This document shows positions 17,657 through 25,321 of a stretch of 64,000 bases of DNA, piece after piece. Made by a program: the position numbers and the translations under genes. Source of the DNA: Nocardia fusca NBRC 14340 (GTDB taxonomy: Bacteria > Actinomycetota > Actinomycetes > Mycobacteriales > Mycobacteriaceae); assembly GCF_001618425.1 (NCBI RefSeq), contig NZ_BDCU01000040.1, positions 62,001-126,000 of the forward strand, given 5' to 3'. The first letter of the stretch is position 1. Every line of letters begins with the position of its first letter. The notes beneath the pieces are model-generated. The model saw only the letters and a program-made list of their open reading frames with translations, was not told the DNA's origin and did not search any database.

Positions 17657-18516
17657 GACTCCGCCCCCGTACCGCGATCGGTGGCGTTATCGGGAGAGGT
17701 ATCCGGCGGCGGCGCAGGCTCTGGTTTCCAGATATCGGGCGCGGCGTCGCCCTCGGGTAGGGCGGAGTCGATCGCTGAGCCGATCGTGGACCCGGAACCG
17801 CGGTCTGTCGGGTCGATATCTGATGCCGGGTCCGCCGGCGGTGTGACGCCTTGGGTCAGCTCGGGCACGACGGTGAGGGACTGGCCCAGTTCCCACTCCG
17901 CTGTGCTCAGCGTCTCCCAGATCGATCGGATGTAGTTGTCGGTGTGAGCCAAATCTTCGGCCTGGCGGGCGACTGTGGATTCAGCCGCGACGGCCCTGTC
18001 GATCATGCTGGACAATGTCTTCTTGTGCAGGTGCAGGCTCTCTTGGGCCTGGGCGAGTTCGTCGGTGAGCTGTTCGATGCGGCCCAGCCACCGATGCGAC
18101 GGCGCATCCATCCATGTCGCGCCGGTGGCCCCCGTTGCTTCGGCCGCGGCGATATCCTCCACACTGACTCCGGCGTTGCGCGCCAGCGTCCGCGATTCGG
18201 CCAGTGCGGTATCCAATTCGGAGGCATCGAGTTTGCGTGTCGTGGATCGGCCGGTGCCCTGTTTATCGGCCTGTGAGCGGACTGCGGACAGGTTTTGCAC
18301 TTCACGTAGCCGTGCTGCGTGCCGGGCGTCCTCGAGCGCGCGAGAACCGTAGTCGGCGGTGACAGGTCCGGTGCGCATGTCGTGCGGGAGTGCACCGATC
18401 CGGCGCAACTCGCGCAAGGCGCCCAGCAGCTGGCGCGCCTCTTCTGGCGTAGGCGCGCTCCGCGTGCGCCGGGAATCGTTGGATGATTGAGGCTGGTCTT
18501 CGGTGTTGTCGGACAT
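17653..18516 (-). CDS. Unknown coiled-coil-rich protein, paralogue series member 3
   Basis: The 287-residue protein has a central module ARNAGVSVEDIAAAEATGATG...W...LGRIEQLTDE related to the 16517 protein, then a long predicted coiled coil (about 165-225) and an acidic, proline-rich tail starting near SGSTIGSAIDSALPEGDAA. No membrane segment. GTGA overlap with the next gene. The coiled coil and tail suggest a protein-binding role; function unknown. Confidence 0.7.
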   Translation of the reverse strand: MSDNTEDQPQSSNDSRRTRSAPTPEEARQLLGALRELRRIGALPHDMRTGPVTADYGSRALEDARHAARLREVQNLSAVRSQADKQGTGRSTTRKLDASELDTALAESRTLARNAGVSVEDIAAAEATGATGATWMDAPSHRWLGRIEQLTDELAQAQESLHLHKKTLSSMIDRAVAAESTVARQAEDLAHTDNYIRSIWETLSTAEWELGQSLTVVPELTQGVTPPADPASDIDPTDRGSGSTIGSAIDSALPEGDAAPDIWKPEPAPPPDTSPDNATDRGTGAES

Positions 18517-18660
18517 CGCGTTGTGCCTTCGTCTCGCACAGCCCGGACCGGTGTCGGCGCGGACTGTGGGATGTGTGGTGGATGTCCCCTGGGAGTGAGG
18601 TTCGATTGAGCGCGGCCGTCCCCGTGGCCGGTCACCGACAGAATGCGTGAACCAGAAAGG

Positions 18661-19608
18661 TCAGGGATCGGTGCCAATGTCACCCGGGTGCGGTGCCACT
18701 GCCTCCGGGCTTGTTTCGGGCTGGTCGACGATCCATGTACCGGTACCGGGGATCGCGGCGTCGACAGCTTCGCTGATCGCGGCGTGTACGAGTCCCGGCC
18801 CGGGTGCCGCGATGGGTTCGGTGGCGGTGTGCAGGATTTCGGTGTGCAGAGTGGCGGTGGCGGCGTCGAGCATCAATTCCGGAGTGGGGGGTATGAATCC
18901 GAGTGCGGCTCCTTCCAGATCGGGGACGTAGGGTGGAGTTGCCAGCTCGGCAGAGGGTCGGCTGTAGCTGTGCCATTCGGCGGCCAGGTCCAGGTCGCTG
19001 GCGTGCTGATGTGCGGCGGCGTGCCAGTAGCGCATGCTGGTGGCTCCCGGCCCCCACAACGCCGCTGCTTCGGTGTCTGTCACTCGCAGAACGTGCGCGA
19101 GCGCGGTGACCCGCTGGGACCGCAATGCCATGTTGTCTGCGAAGGTGCGTAGCGCCATCGGTCCGGCGTGCAGTTCGCTGTGTCCCTGAGCGGCACGGTG
19201 TGTCCGCGTTACGTGCAGGCTGGCCATCCGTTCGAGGTGCCACAGATCGAGGCCGAGCATGTCGAGGTAGAAATCCTGCATCTCCCCGGTGCGGTCGATA
19301 CCCTCGCGCACCGGCGGCTGCTGCGGTGCCGCGAGCCCGAACAGTCCCCGCTGGCGGGCGTCATCGACATCGCTGGGGTGCACACCCGCGGTAACAGCGA
19401 CCTGCTCGGTATGTTCACGCGCGGCCTCGAGGACGTCGAGGTGCGCTCGCCACCCTGTCTCGGGGTCGGAGTCGAGGTCGTGGCCGCCGTAACCTTGCGG
19501 GCCTCGGGCGTAGGTGCGGGCGTATTCGCCGGCCAGGTGGTGGATGCGCCGCAGCAACTGTGTCTGCCAGTCGGCCACCGTCACCGGTGGGCGTTTGGTT
19601 GATGTCAT
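18661..19608 (-). CDS. Unknown conjugation-operon protein, paralogue series member 4
   Basis: The 315-residue helical protein starts at ATG 19608, preceded by GGAGGT. Its N-terminal VADWQTQLLRRIHHLAGEYA matches the WKxRLLxRI opening of members 6 and 7. VTAGVHPSDVDDARQRGLFG is the series core, and LGLDLWHLERMA parallels LADRIWxLxH in members 6 and 7. The C-terminus has HAAISEAVDAAIPGTG and ends PGDIGTDP, close to the ending of member 5. Function unknown. Confidence 0.75.
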   Translation of the reverse strand: MTSTKRPPVTVADWQTQLLRRIHHLAGEYARTYARGPQGYGGHDLDSDPETGWRAHLDVLEAAREHTEQVAVTAGVHPSDVDDARQRGLFGLAAPQQPPVREGIDRTGEMQDFYLDMLGLDLWHLERMASLHVTRTHRAAQGHSELHAGPMALRTFADNMALRSQRVTALAHVLRVTDTEAAALWGPGATSMRYWHAAAHQHASDLDLAAEWHSYSRPSAELATPPYVPDLEGAALGFIPPTPELMLDAATATLHTEILHTATEPIAAPGPGLVHAAISEAVDAAIPGTGTWIVDQPETSPEAVAPHPGDIGTDP

Positions 19609-19688
19609 GGCGTGACCTCCGATACAGCTGGCCGCGCGCGGCCCGGGTGGTGGGTGCGCGGGCAGGGGCCCGCGAGAATGGGTGGTTG

Positions 19689-20579
19689 TCATGGCTCGGG
19701 TCCGATATCGGCGGGTTCCGAGCCGGGGCCGGGCGGCGCGGTTGTTGTCGCGTCGAATTCGCCGGCCGCTCCGGAGGGTGTGGTGAGGGCAGCGGCGTCG
19801 ATCGCGGTGGCGATGAGGCCACCACCGCGTGTCCTGCTAGTGCCAGCGATCGTGGTGTCGAGGGATCGCGGTTCCGGTGCGCCGAACAGGGCGATCGCGG
19901 CATGCTCGACCATCTGGTCCGGCGACAACGGCAATTGCCGGGCGATGTCGTCGTGGGTGATGCCCGCGCCTTGCAGCACCATGATCGGCATCGCCAGCGG
20001 AGTGAAGTCGCTGGTGTGCATCGCTTCCCAACGCGCGGCCAGGGCCGTGTCGTCGAGGGTGTTCACCGCAGCGGCCACGGCAGCAGACCATTGCTGCGGC
20101 CCGGGCTGCCAGCACTGGTGGCGTTCATCGCGGGTCAATGCCAGGGCGTGACCGATCGCCCCGGCCCGTTGCCAGGTGATGCCCAGGACCTGACGCACTT
20201 TCGCGACCGCGTCGGGGCCCGCACCCATCCGCGGTGGGTAGGCCGCTGCGGTGGCGGCCATCTTCTGCAATTCCCGAATGCGCGCAGTGTGGGCTGTCAG
20301 CAATTCGCTGCGCGTGGCATGCCGACCGGACAGCATCTGCTGGCGGGGATGCCAACGCTGACCTTGGCCACCCGCGATCCGGGCGTAGTCCACCCAGGGT
20401 CTCGGTATGCCGATCGCGAGCGCGGCGGCCTCGATCTGAGCTCCGGCTGAGTCGACGATGTCGATCTGCGCGGCCTGAATCGGTGTGATCCGGTTGTGGT
20501 TGCGTTTCTGTGCGGTATCGAATGCCAAGTTCTGCACAGCGCGCAGCAGATGCGCCTGGAATTCGGTCGGGGTGTACAT
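19689..20579 (-). CDS. Unknown conjugation-operon protein, paralogue series member 5
   Basis: The 296-residue protein opens TPTEFQAHLLRAVQNLAFDT, like member 4. It carries the GIPRPWVDYARIAG core shared with member 1, a LAARWEAMHTSDF segment also paralleled in member 1, and a tail with ATAIDAAALTTPSG ending EPADIGPEP. No cysteine clusters, membrane segments or nuclease motifs. The ribosome site is weak, with a 9-base gap to the next stop, so it may depend on readthrough translation. Function unknown. Confidence 0.75.
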   Translation of the reverse strand: MYTPTEFQAHLLRAVQNLAFDTAQKRNHNRITPIQAAQIDIVDSAGAQIEAAALAIGIPRPWVDYARIAGGQGQRWHPRQQMLSGRHATRSELLTAHTARIRELQKMAATAAAYPPRMGAGPDAVAKVRQVLGITWQRAGAIGHALALTRDERHQCWQPGPQQWSAAVAAAVNTLDDTALAARWEAMHTSDFTPLAMPIMVLQGAGITHDDIARQLPLSPDQMVEHAAIALFGAPEPRSLDTTIAGTSRTRGGGLIATAIDAAALTTPSGAAGEFDATTTAPPGPGSEPADIGPEP

Positions 20580-20588
20580 CAGCGGCCG

Positions 20589-21518
20589 TCACATTCCAGG
20601 CCCGAAGTCCGGCGCGGTTGGCGGACAGTTGCCAGTTTCCAGATCCGGCGCGGCGGCTTCGGTCCATGTCAGCTGGACTGCCGATGCACTCTCCACCTCC
20701 GGGTGATCCAGGCCGGGGCTGACCCCCTGGTGCCGAGTGGGTGAGGGATAGTCGAGGCCGTGGAGCGCGTCGGTGGCCGATTCGACGAGCTGATAGGGGG
20801 TCGGTGGTGCGGTCCCGGTGTTCACCGCGTGGTCGACCCGGGCTTCGTCGGGCCCGCCGAGCCGGCGCAGTGTGTTTTCGATCTCGGGTAATGTGAAGTC
20901 GTGCAGCCGTCGGCGCAAGCCGCTATCGTCGTAGCCGCGCACGAGCTCGGCGAGGGGTTGCCACGAGGCGGTGTCGCGGTCCCACAGGTCGCCGGCCTCG
21001 GCCAGGGATAGACCGGCGAAGTCGATGCCTTCGGTGGCGCCGAACCACGCGGCGGTCATGGATCGTTCCAGATCGCGGAGCAGTTCGAGGTCTGCCACGA
21101 TCTGGCGGGTGTCGGTGCGCTGGTTGTATTCGACCAGTACCAGCGCGCTGTGTTCGAGGTGCCAGATCCGATCAGCTAGATGGTCGGTGGCTGCCTCCCC
21201 GGCGACAGCATCCCGGTCGAGGCACTCCGGCGAGGTCCGCCCGCCTTGGCCGGCCTCGTGGGCTCGCTGGATCGCGACAGCCGGTATTCCGGCGGCGGCA
21301 GCACGGGCGTCGAGCTCGCGCTGGTAACCGTGCAGTGCCGACAAATCAGCCAGGTTCGACCCACCGTGGGTGGTGGGATCTCCGCGTCCGGAGTGAATGC
21401 TGTCCGCGCTTCGGATCCGGGACAGGTCGGCGGCGAGTGCGACGCTGTGTTGAATGCGTTCCAGCAACCGCATCTTCCAACCCGATAGACCGTCGAGCTC
21501 GGGAAATTGGGAACTCAC
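20589..21518 (-). CDS. Unknown conjugation-operon protein, paralogue series member 6
   Basis: The 309-residue protein starts at GTG 21518 with AAGGA just upstream. It is the closest relative of member 7: both have SGWKxRLLxRI at the start, RAAAAG(I/L)P, LADRIWxLxHxALVxxEY, LSxxEAxxLWD, YDDxxLRxRL and PEI in the same order. It ends TAPDFGPGM. A recent local duplication is the simplest explanation. Soluble, helical, function unknown. Confidence 0.8.
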   Translation of the reverse strand: MSSQFPELDGLSGWKMRLLERIQHSVALAADLSRIRSADSIHSGRGDPTTHGGSNLADLSALHGYQRELDARAAAAGIPAVAIQRAHEAGQGGRTSPECLDRDAVAGEAATDHLADRIWHLEHSALVLVEYNQRTDTRQIVADLELLRDLERSMTAAWFGATEGIDFAGLSLAEAGDLWDRDTASWQPLAELVRGYDDSGLRRRLHDFTLPEIENTLRRLGGPDEARVDHAVNTGTAPPTPYQLVESATDALHGLDYPSPTRHQGVSPGLDHPEVESASAVQLTWTEAAAPDLETGNCPPTAPDFGPGM

Positions 21519-21562
21519 AGGAAATCCTTCCGGTATCGATAGATCGGCCACGCTCCCAGTCG

Positions 21563-22438
21563 TCACAGGTCGGGCCCACCGGGGGGCTCGGGGGCGCTCA
21601 GCGACGGGTCTTGGCCCTGCTCGAAGCCGAGGCCCTCGCTCCATTCCTGGTCCGGTAACTCGGCGGCCCTATGGAGGGTGAGCAGGGCTTGGGTGGCGGT
21701 TTCGGACAGTGGGATCGGTTCGGGGGGCGCAATCCCGAGCCGGATGGCGTGGGCGATCCGATCGGGGCTGTGCTCGGTGAGGGTGGTGGCGAGCTGTGTC
21801 CGGATCTCAGGGGAGGCGGACTCGTCGAGTCGGTGACGCAATACTGTGTCGTCGTAGTTGTGGACCAGACGCCCGCAGTGCCGCCACCCCTGCTCGTCGA
21901 GATCCCACAGCGCTATCGCTTCCTCGACGCTGAGGTCGGCCGAGGCGATGTCGGCAGTGACCGCGATCCACAAGGCGTCCATGTTGCGGCCCGCCTCCGT
22001 GATGGTCGCCAGGTCGGCGCGAAGGTCATGGTCCGAGGATCGGATGTCGTATTCGGCCACCACCAGCGCTGTATGGCGTAGCCGCCAGATCCTGTCGGCC
22101 AATACCTCCGTCGGCTCCAAATCCTCGGATGCGGCGTCGTCCGGTGTCTTCGAGGCCAGTGGTCGGTCCGCGATTCCGGCGGCCCGCGCCGACGCGAGCG
22201 CTGCCTCGGGTAATCCTGCTGCCGCGGCCCGGGTCTCCAGCTCCTCGATCCGGGCGTGGTAGTCGGTGATATTCCGGTGGCCTCGACCGCCCCACAGCAG
22301 CGCGGGCTGGGACCCTTCCGAGCGCGGAGTATCTCGAACTGCCAGCTTGTGCTCGTGGGCATAGTGGTATCGGATCCGGTTCAGCAGCCGGGCCTTCCAA
22401 CCGGAACCATCTGTGGACGTCTGGAACTGGTCGCTCAT
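21563..22438 (-). CDS. Unknown conjugation-operon protein, paralogue series member 7
   Basis: The 291-residue protein starts at ATG 22438, which overlaps the stop of the coiled-coil gene (ATGA). Shared blocks with member 6 run the whole length (see that entry), so the pair is full-length paralogous. The tail is acidic and proline-rich, ending PEPPGGPDL. The conserved LADRIWRLRHTALVVAEY helix is the best-preserved part and is a candidate interaction surface. Function unknown. Confidence 0.8.
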   Translation of the reverse strand: MSDQFQTSTDGSGWKARLLNRIRYHYAHEHKLAVRDTPRSEGSQPALLWGGRGHRNITDYHARIEELETRAAAAGLPEAALASARAAGIADRPLASKTPDDAASEDLEPTEVLADRIWRLRHTALVVAEYDIRSSDHDLRADLATITEAGRNMDALWIAVTADIASADLSVEEAIALWDLDEQGWRHCGRLVHNYDDTVLRHRLDESASPEIRTQLATTLTEHSPDRIAHAIRLGIAPPEPIPLSETATQALLTLHRAAELPDQEWSEGLGFEQGQDPSLSAPEPPGGPDL

Positions 22439-23409
22439 CGTCCGGCTTCCGGACCAGTCCACAGGACCGGCAGGTTCACCGACGGCGCGCCGGTCTCTTC
22501 TGCGATTTCGACGACTTCGACATCGATCGGAGTGTTGAGGCCTGCGTCTTCGACCGCTTTCTCCATCCGGCCCGCCGGGGCGGTTGGGGGTTGGGGTGTA
22601 TCCAAGATCGGGGGCAGCAGGTGGGCGAGTACGCAGAGGTCCCCGATGAGTCCGTTGACATCGCGCTGCGGTGCCCGCATCGGTGGCGGCGCCCACCCGG
22701 GTGAGGAGCGGGCTCCGCGGAGTACTTGGTAAGGATCGGTGCCGGTGTCCTCGACGAAACGTTCCTGAAATGCCTGGTAATCACGGGAACCTTCGGAGGT
22801 TTCCGATCCGGTGGAAGCGGCGGCGAACGCCGCTGAGGAAGTGACCGCCGCAGCCGATTGAGGGCCGGTTTGCTCGCTAAGGGTCTCGGTGAATCCCGCG
22901 GTGCGGCGCCGGATATCGATCAGCAGCTTCTTGTATGCAACATCCAGTTCATGTAGCTCAGCAGCACGCTGCTCCCGGTTCACATACCCGGCGACTTGAT
23001 GATCGTGCAGAGTCGTCTTCTGCTTGCTCTCGAGATTCCCGGCGCGCTCACGGCGCGCAAGGTCTTTGTCCGCGCGCTCGATTTGCCCCTCGGCGCGCCG
23101 CATCTCCGCAGCATGCAATTCACCACCACGGGTAATGCGGGCCCGCACCTCATCGACGCGAGCCTGGTTGAGCTGACGATCCCACCACCGAGCTTCGGTC
23201 TGCTGGTCCACGCGCAGTTGATGCTCGACGAGCGAACGGTGCTCTTTGGCTGTGCTGGCCGACAACCGCTGCTCGTGTTCTTCGCGAGAGCGAGACTCAC
23301 CACCGCGCCGGGCCAACAAAGCCTGGGTCGTATGCGCGGTCTGCATGGCCTGCACGAACCCCGTGCGCAGCGCCTGCCCGCTCTCCTCGACCGGGTCCCC
23401 GCCGCTCAC
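22435..23409 (-). CDS. Highly charged coiled-coil protein of the conjugation operon
   Basis: The 324-residue protein is dominated by a charged helical region (residues about 35-175, rich in Arg, Glu and Gln, with repeated RAR and AEMRRAEGQIERADK). A Ser/Ala-rich linker follows, then a conserved-looking end with PIDVEVVEIAEETG. Start GTG 23409 overlaps the previous stop. No membrane segment or nuclease motif is visible. It could be a scaffold, a DNA-binding relaxosome component or a stalk protein. Confidence 0.7.
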   Translation of the reverse strand: MSGGDPVEESGQALRTGFVQAMQTAHTTQALLARRGGESRSREEHEQRLSASTAKEHRSLVEHQLRVDQQTEARWWDRQLNQARVDEVRARITRGGELHAAEMRRAEGQIERADKDLARRERAGNLESKQKTTLHDHQVAGYVNREQRAAELHELDVAYKKLLIDIRRRTAGFTETLSEQTGPQSAAAVTSSAAFAAASTGSETSEGSRDYQAFQERFVEDTGTDPYQVLRGARSSPGWAPPPMRAPQRDVNGLIGDLCVLAHLLPPILDTPQPPTAPAGRMEKAVEDAGLNTPIDVEVVEIAEETGAPSVNLPVLWTGPEAGR

Positions 23410-24071
23410 GACCCCGCCACCAAGTGCGACAACCGCCAGCCCTGCACAGGTGTCTCCCGTTTCGCGGTCGCATGCACGACCAGCTCCGCACCGGCAGTCG
23501 CCGCGGCCCGGCTAAGCGCTACGGCCACGGTGCGGTGGGCGGTCGTGGATTGATCGGGTGGGTGATCATCTGGAGTGACCTGCACCGAGTCCACTCGAGA
23601 CCCGCGCAGCGCCGCCGGCGCCCATAGCAGCGCCGCTTCTTGCGCTGCCGCAGCGAATGCTGGATCGATCAATGGCAGCGCGGCGTGGAAAGCCTGTGCT
23701 GGCCCTCCGTACCGGTCGTAGTCCAAAACCACGCCCACCGCGGCTTCGACCACCGCCTCCGGATCGCAGTGATCGACATTCTGATAGGGCGGGCTCAGAT
23801 GCTCGGCTCGGCACTGCGATTGTCCACCGGGCGCAGACTGTACGGCCGTGCATCCACCCACCAGACCTCCGGCCGCGACCAGCGCCACGCCAACCACAGC
23901 CGGTCGGAAGACGCGTGGACCACTGCGCGCCGCGGCACCCGCGCCGCCGCGGCGTACGGTGGGCGCACCGGTGAACACGGTGATGAGGTGGTCTACGACT
24001 GGGCGGTCAGGACTTCGGCCGTCGAATAATCGCCGGTAATCCTGGTACGGCAGATAGTGAATACGGTTCAT
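23406..24071 (-). CDS. Single-pass or lipid-anchored T4SS accessory protein
   Basis: The 221-residue protein has about 55 N-terminal cytosolic residues, a hydrophobic segment (VVGVALVAAGGLVGGC) ending in a lipobox-like GGC, and an extracytoplasmic alpha/beta domain with CRAEH and CDPEAVVEAA. The outer domain resembles the NTF2-like fold used by VirB8-type proteins encoded further upstream, though similarity is weak. TGATG overlap with the NlpC/P60 gene. Probably part of the envelope-spanning complex. Confidence 0.6.
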   Translation of the reverse strand: MNRIHYLPYQDYRRLFDGRSPDRPVVDHLITVFTGAPTVRRGGAGAAARSGPRVFRPAVVGVALVAAGGLVGGCTAVQSAPGGQSQCRAEHLSPPYQNVDHCDPEAVVEAAVGVVLDYDRYGGPAQAFHAALPLIDPAFAAAAQEAALLWAPAALRGSRVDSVQVTPDDHPPDQSTTAHRTVAVALSRAAATAGAELVVHATAKRETPVQGWRLSHLVAGS

Positions 24072-25285
24072 CAGATACTCCTTCGGAAATGAGCTGGACC
24101 GGAAAGGTTCACGGCCAGAGATTTCGGCTGGTCCGACGATGCCGAGCTCAGACGCGGGGTGTCTTCCTCCATGCCAAGCGACGGTGGGGAGAGCTCGTAG
24201 CGGCGCACATCCATGCGCTCGCCATCCCAGCCCGACAACGGCGCGATGGTGACCGTTTGCCCGGTTTGGGGTGCGTGTAGAAGCAGGTCATGGCCGTTCT
24301 CGTCGCGGCCGTAGTAGATGCCGACATGGTGAGAATCGGTGTCGCCGGGCGCGGTGAAGAAGATCAGATCTCCAGGTGCTCGATCGGCGAAGGGCACCAC
24401 CTGGGCGGTGGGGTGATCTTGCTGGGCTTGGGTGTAGTGCGGGAGGCGGATCTGCCCGCCCGAGGCATGGTAGATCGCGTACAGGGTCAATCCGGAGCAG
24501 TCGAACCCACCGGAGGTGGGGCCGTGCACGTCTCCACCTCCCCACACGTACGGGGTGCCGATCCACCGGGAAGCACGGTCGATCACCGCCTGCCCGAACA
24601 CGGTCGCCTCACCGCTCAGCGGTGCGCCGGAGCCGCTCGGTCCGCAGCCGGCGGCGGGAGTGCCGGCCGGAGTCCGCGGCATCGACGCGGGGTCGAGGTC
24701 GGCGAACATCGCATACAGGTCCTGTGCCAGGGCCAGGTGCTGGCGGTAGGCAGCCGGTTCCGACCGTTCGATCGCTTGGGCCAGCTCTGGCGCCGACATC
24801 TGCTCGGCTGCGGCGCCGAGTTTTTCGGCTTGGTCGTAAAACCAGTTGATCTGATAGGTCGGGTTCATCAGCGTCCCGATGCCGACGTCGCCCCAGACGC
24901 TGACCCGCATCTGGTGCGGGCCCACGGAATCATGATCGTCGGCGACGCCGTCGTTGGCGTAGCGCAAGGACTCGGGCACCGTCGAATTGGCGAGGTTACG
25001 GAAGCTGGATTCGGTGGCCTGGGCGGCGAGTTCGGCAACGATCACCTTCTCCGACATCCCGCGCTGAAGCCCGATCGCGACACCGTCACGTGCCAGTCGC
25101 AGCTGAACGTCCGACAGCCCCTGCACCCCTTGTCCGGTCTCGCCGGCGTCACCGCTTCCTGCCGACGGTAAGGCGGCAGCGCACGATGGAGCAGGTTCGG
25201 CACTACCTAGGAACACGAGAAGCAGCAGCACGCCCAGCACTGTCGCCACCGCTGCACCGAGGGTTGCCGAGCTGCTGGTGCTCAT
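24071..25285 (-). CDS. VirB1-like bifunctional cell-wall hydrolase (lysozyme-like plus NlpC/P60)
   Basis: The 404-residue exported protein has an N-terminal membrane anchor (about 8-28). A lysozyme-like domain has a candidate catalytic Glu in AAQATESSFRNLAN and DHDSVGPHQMR. A C-terminal NlpC/P60 cysteine peptidase has GGFDCSGLTLYA for the nucleophile, SHHVGIYYG for the histidine and a following HAPQTG. Such enzymes open peptidoglycan locally for T4SS assembly. A polar tail of about 30 residues follows the peptidase domain. Confidence 0.88.
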   Translation of the reverse strand: MSTSSSATLGAAVATVLGVLLLLVFLGSAEPAPSCAAALPSAGSGDAGETGQGVQGLSDVQLRLARDGVAIGLQRGMSEKVIVAELAAQATESSFRNLANSTVPESLRYANDGVADDHDSVGPHQMRVSVWGDVGIGTLMNPTYQINWFYDQAEKLGAAAEQMSAPELAQAIERSEPAAYRQHLALAQDLYAMFADLDPASMPRTPAGTPAAGCGPSGSGAPLSGEATVFGQAVIDRASRWIGTPYVWGGGDVHGPTSGGFDCSGLTLYAIYHASGGQIRLPHYTQAQQDHPTAQVVPFADRAPGDLIFFTAPGDTDSHHVGIYYGRDENGHDLLLHAPQTGQTVTIAPLSGWDGERMDVRRYELSPPSLGMEEDTPRLSSASSDQPKSLAVNLSGPAHFRRSI

Positions 25286-25321
25286 GTCTGTGCTTCCACC
25301 CAGAGGACCGAGGCGATGCGG

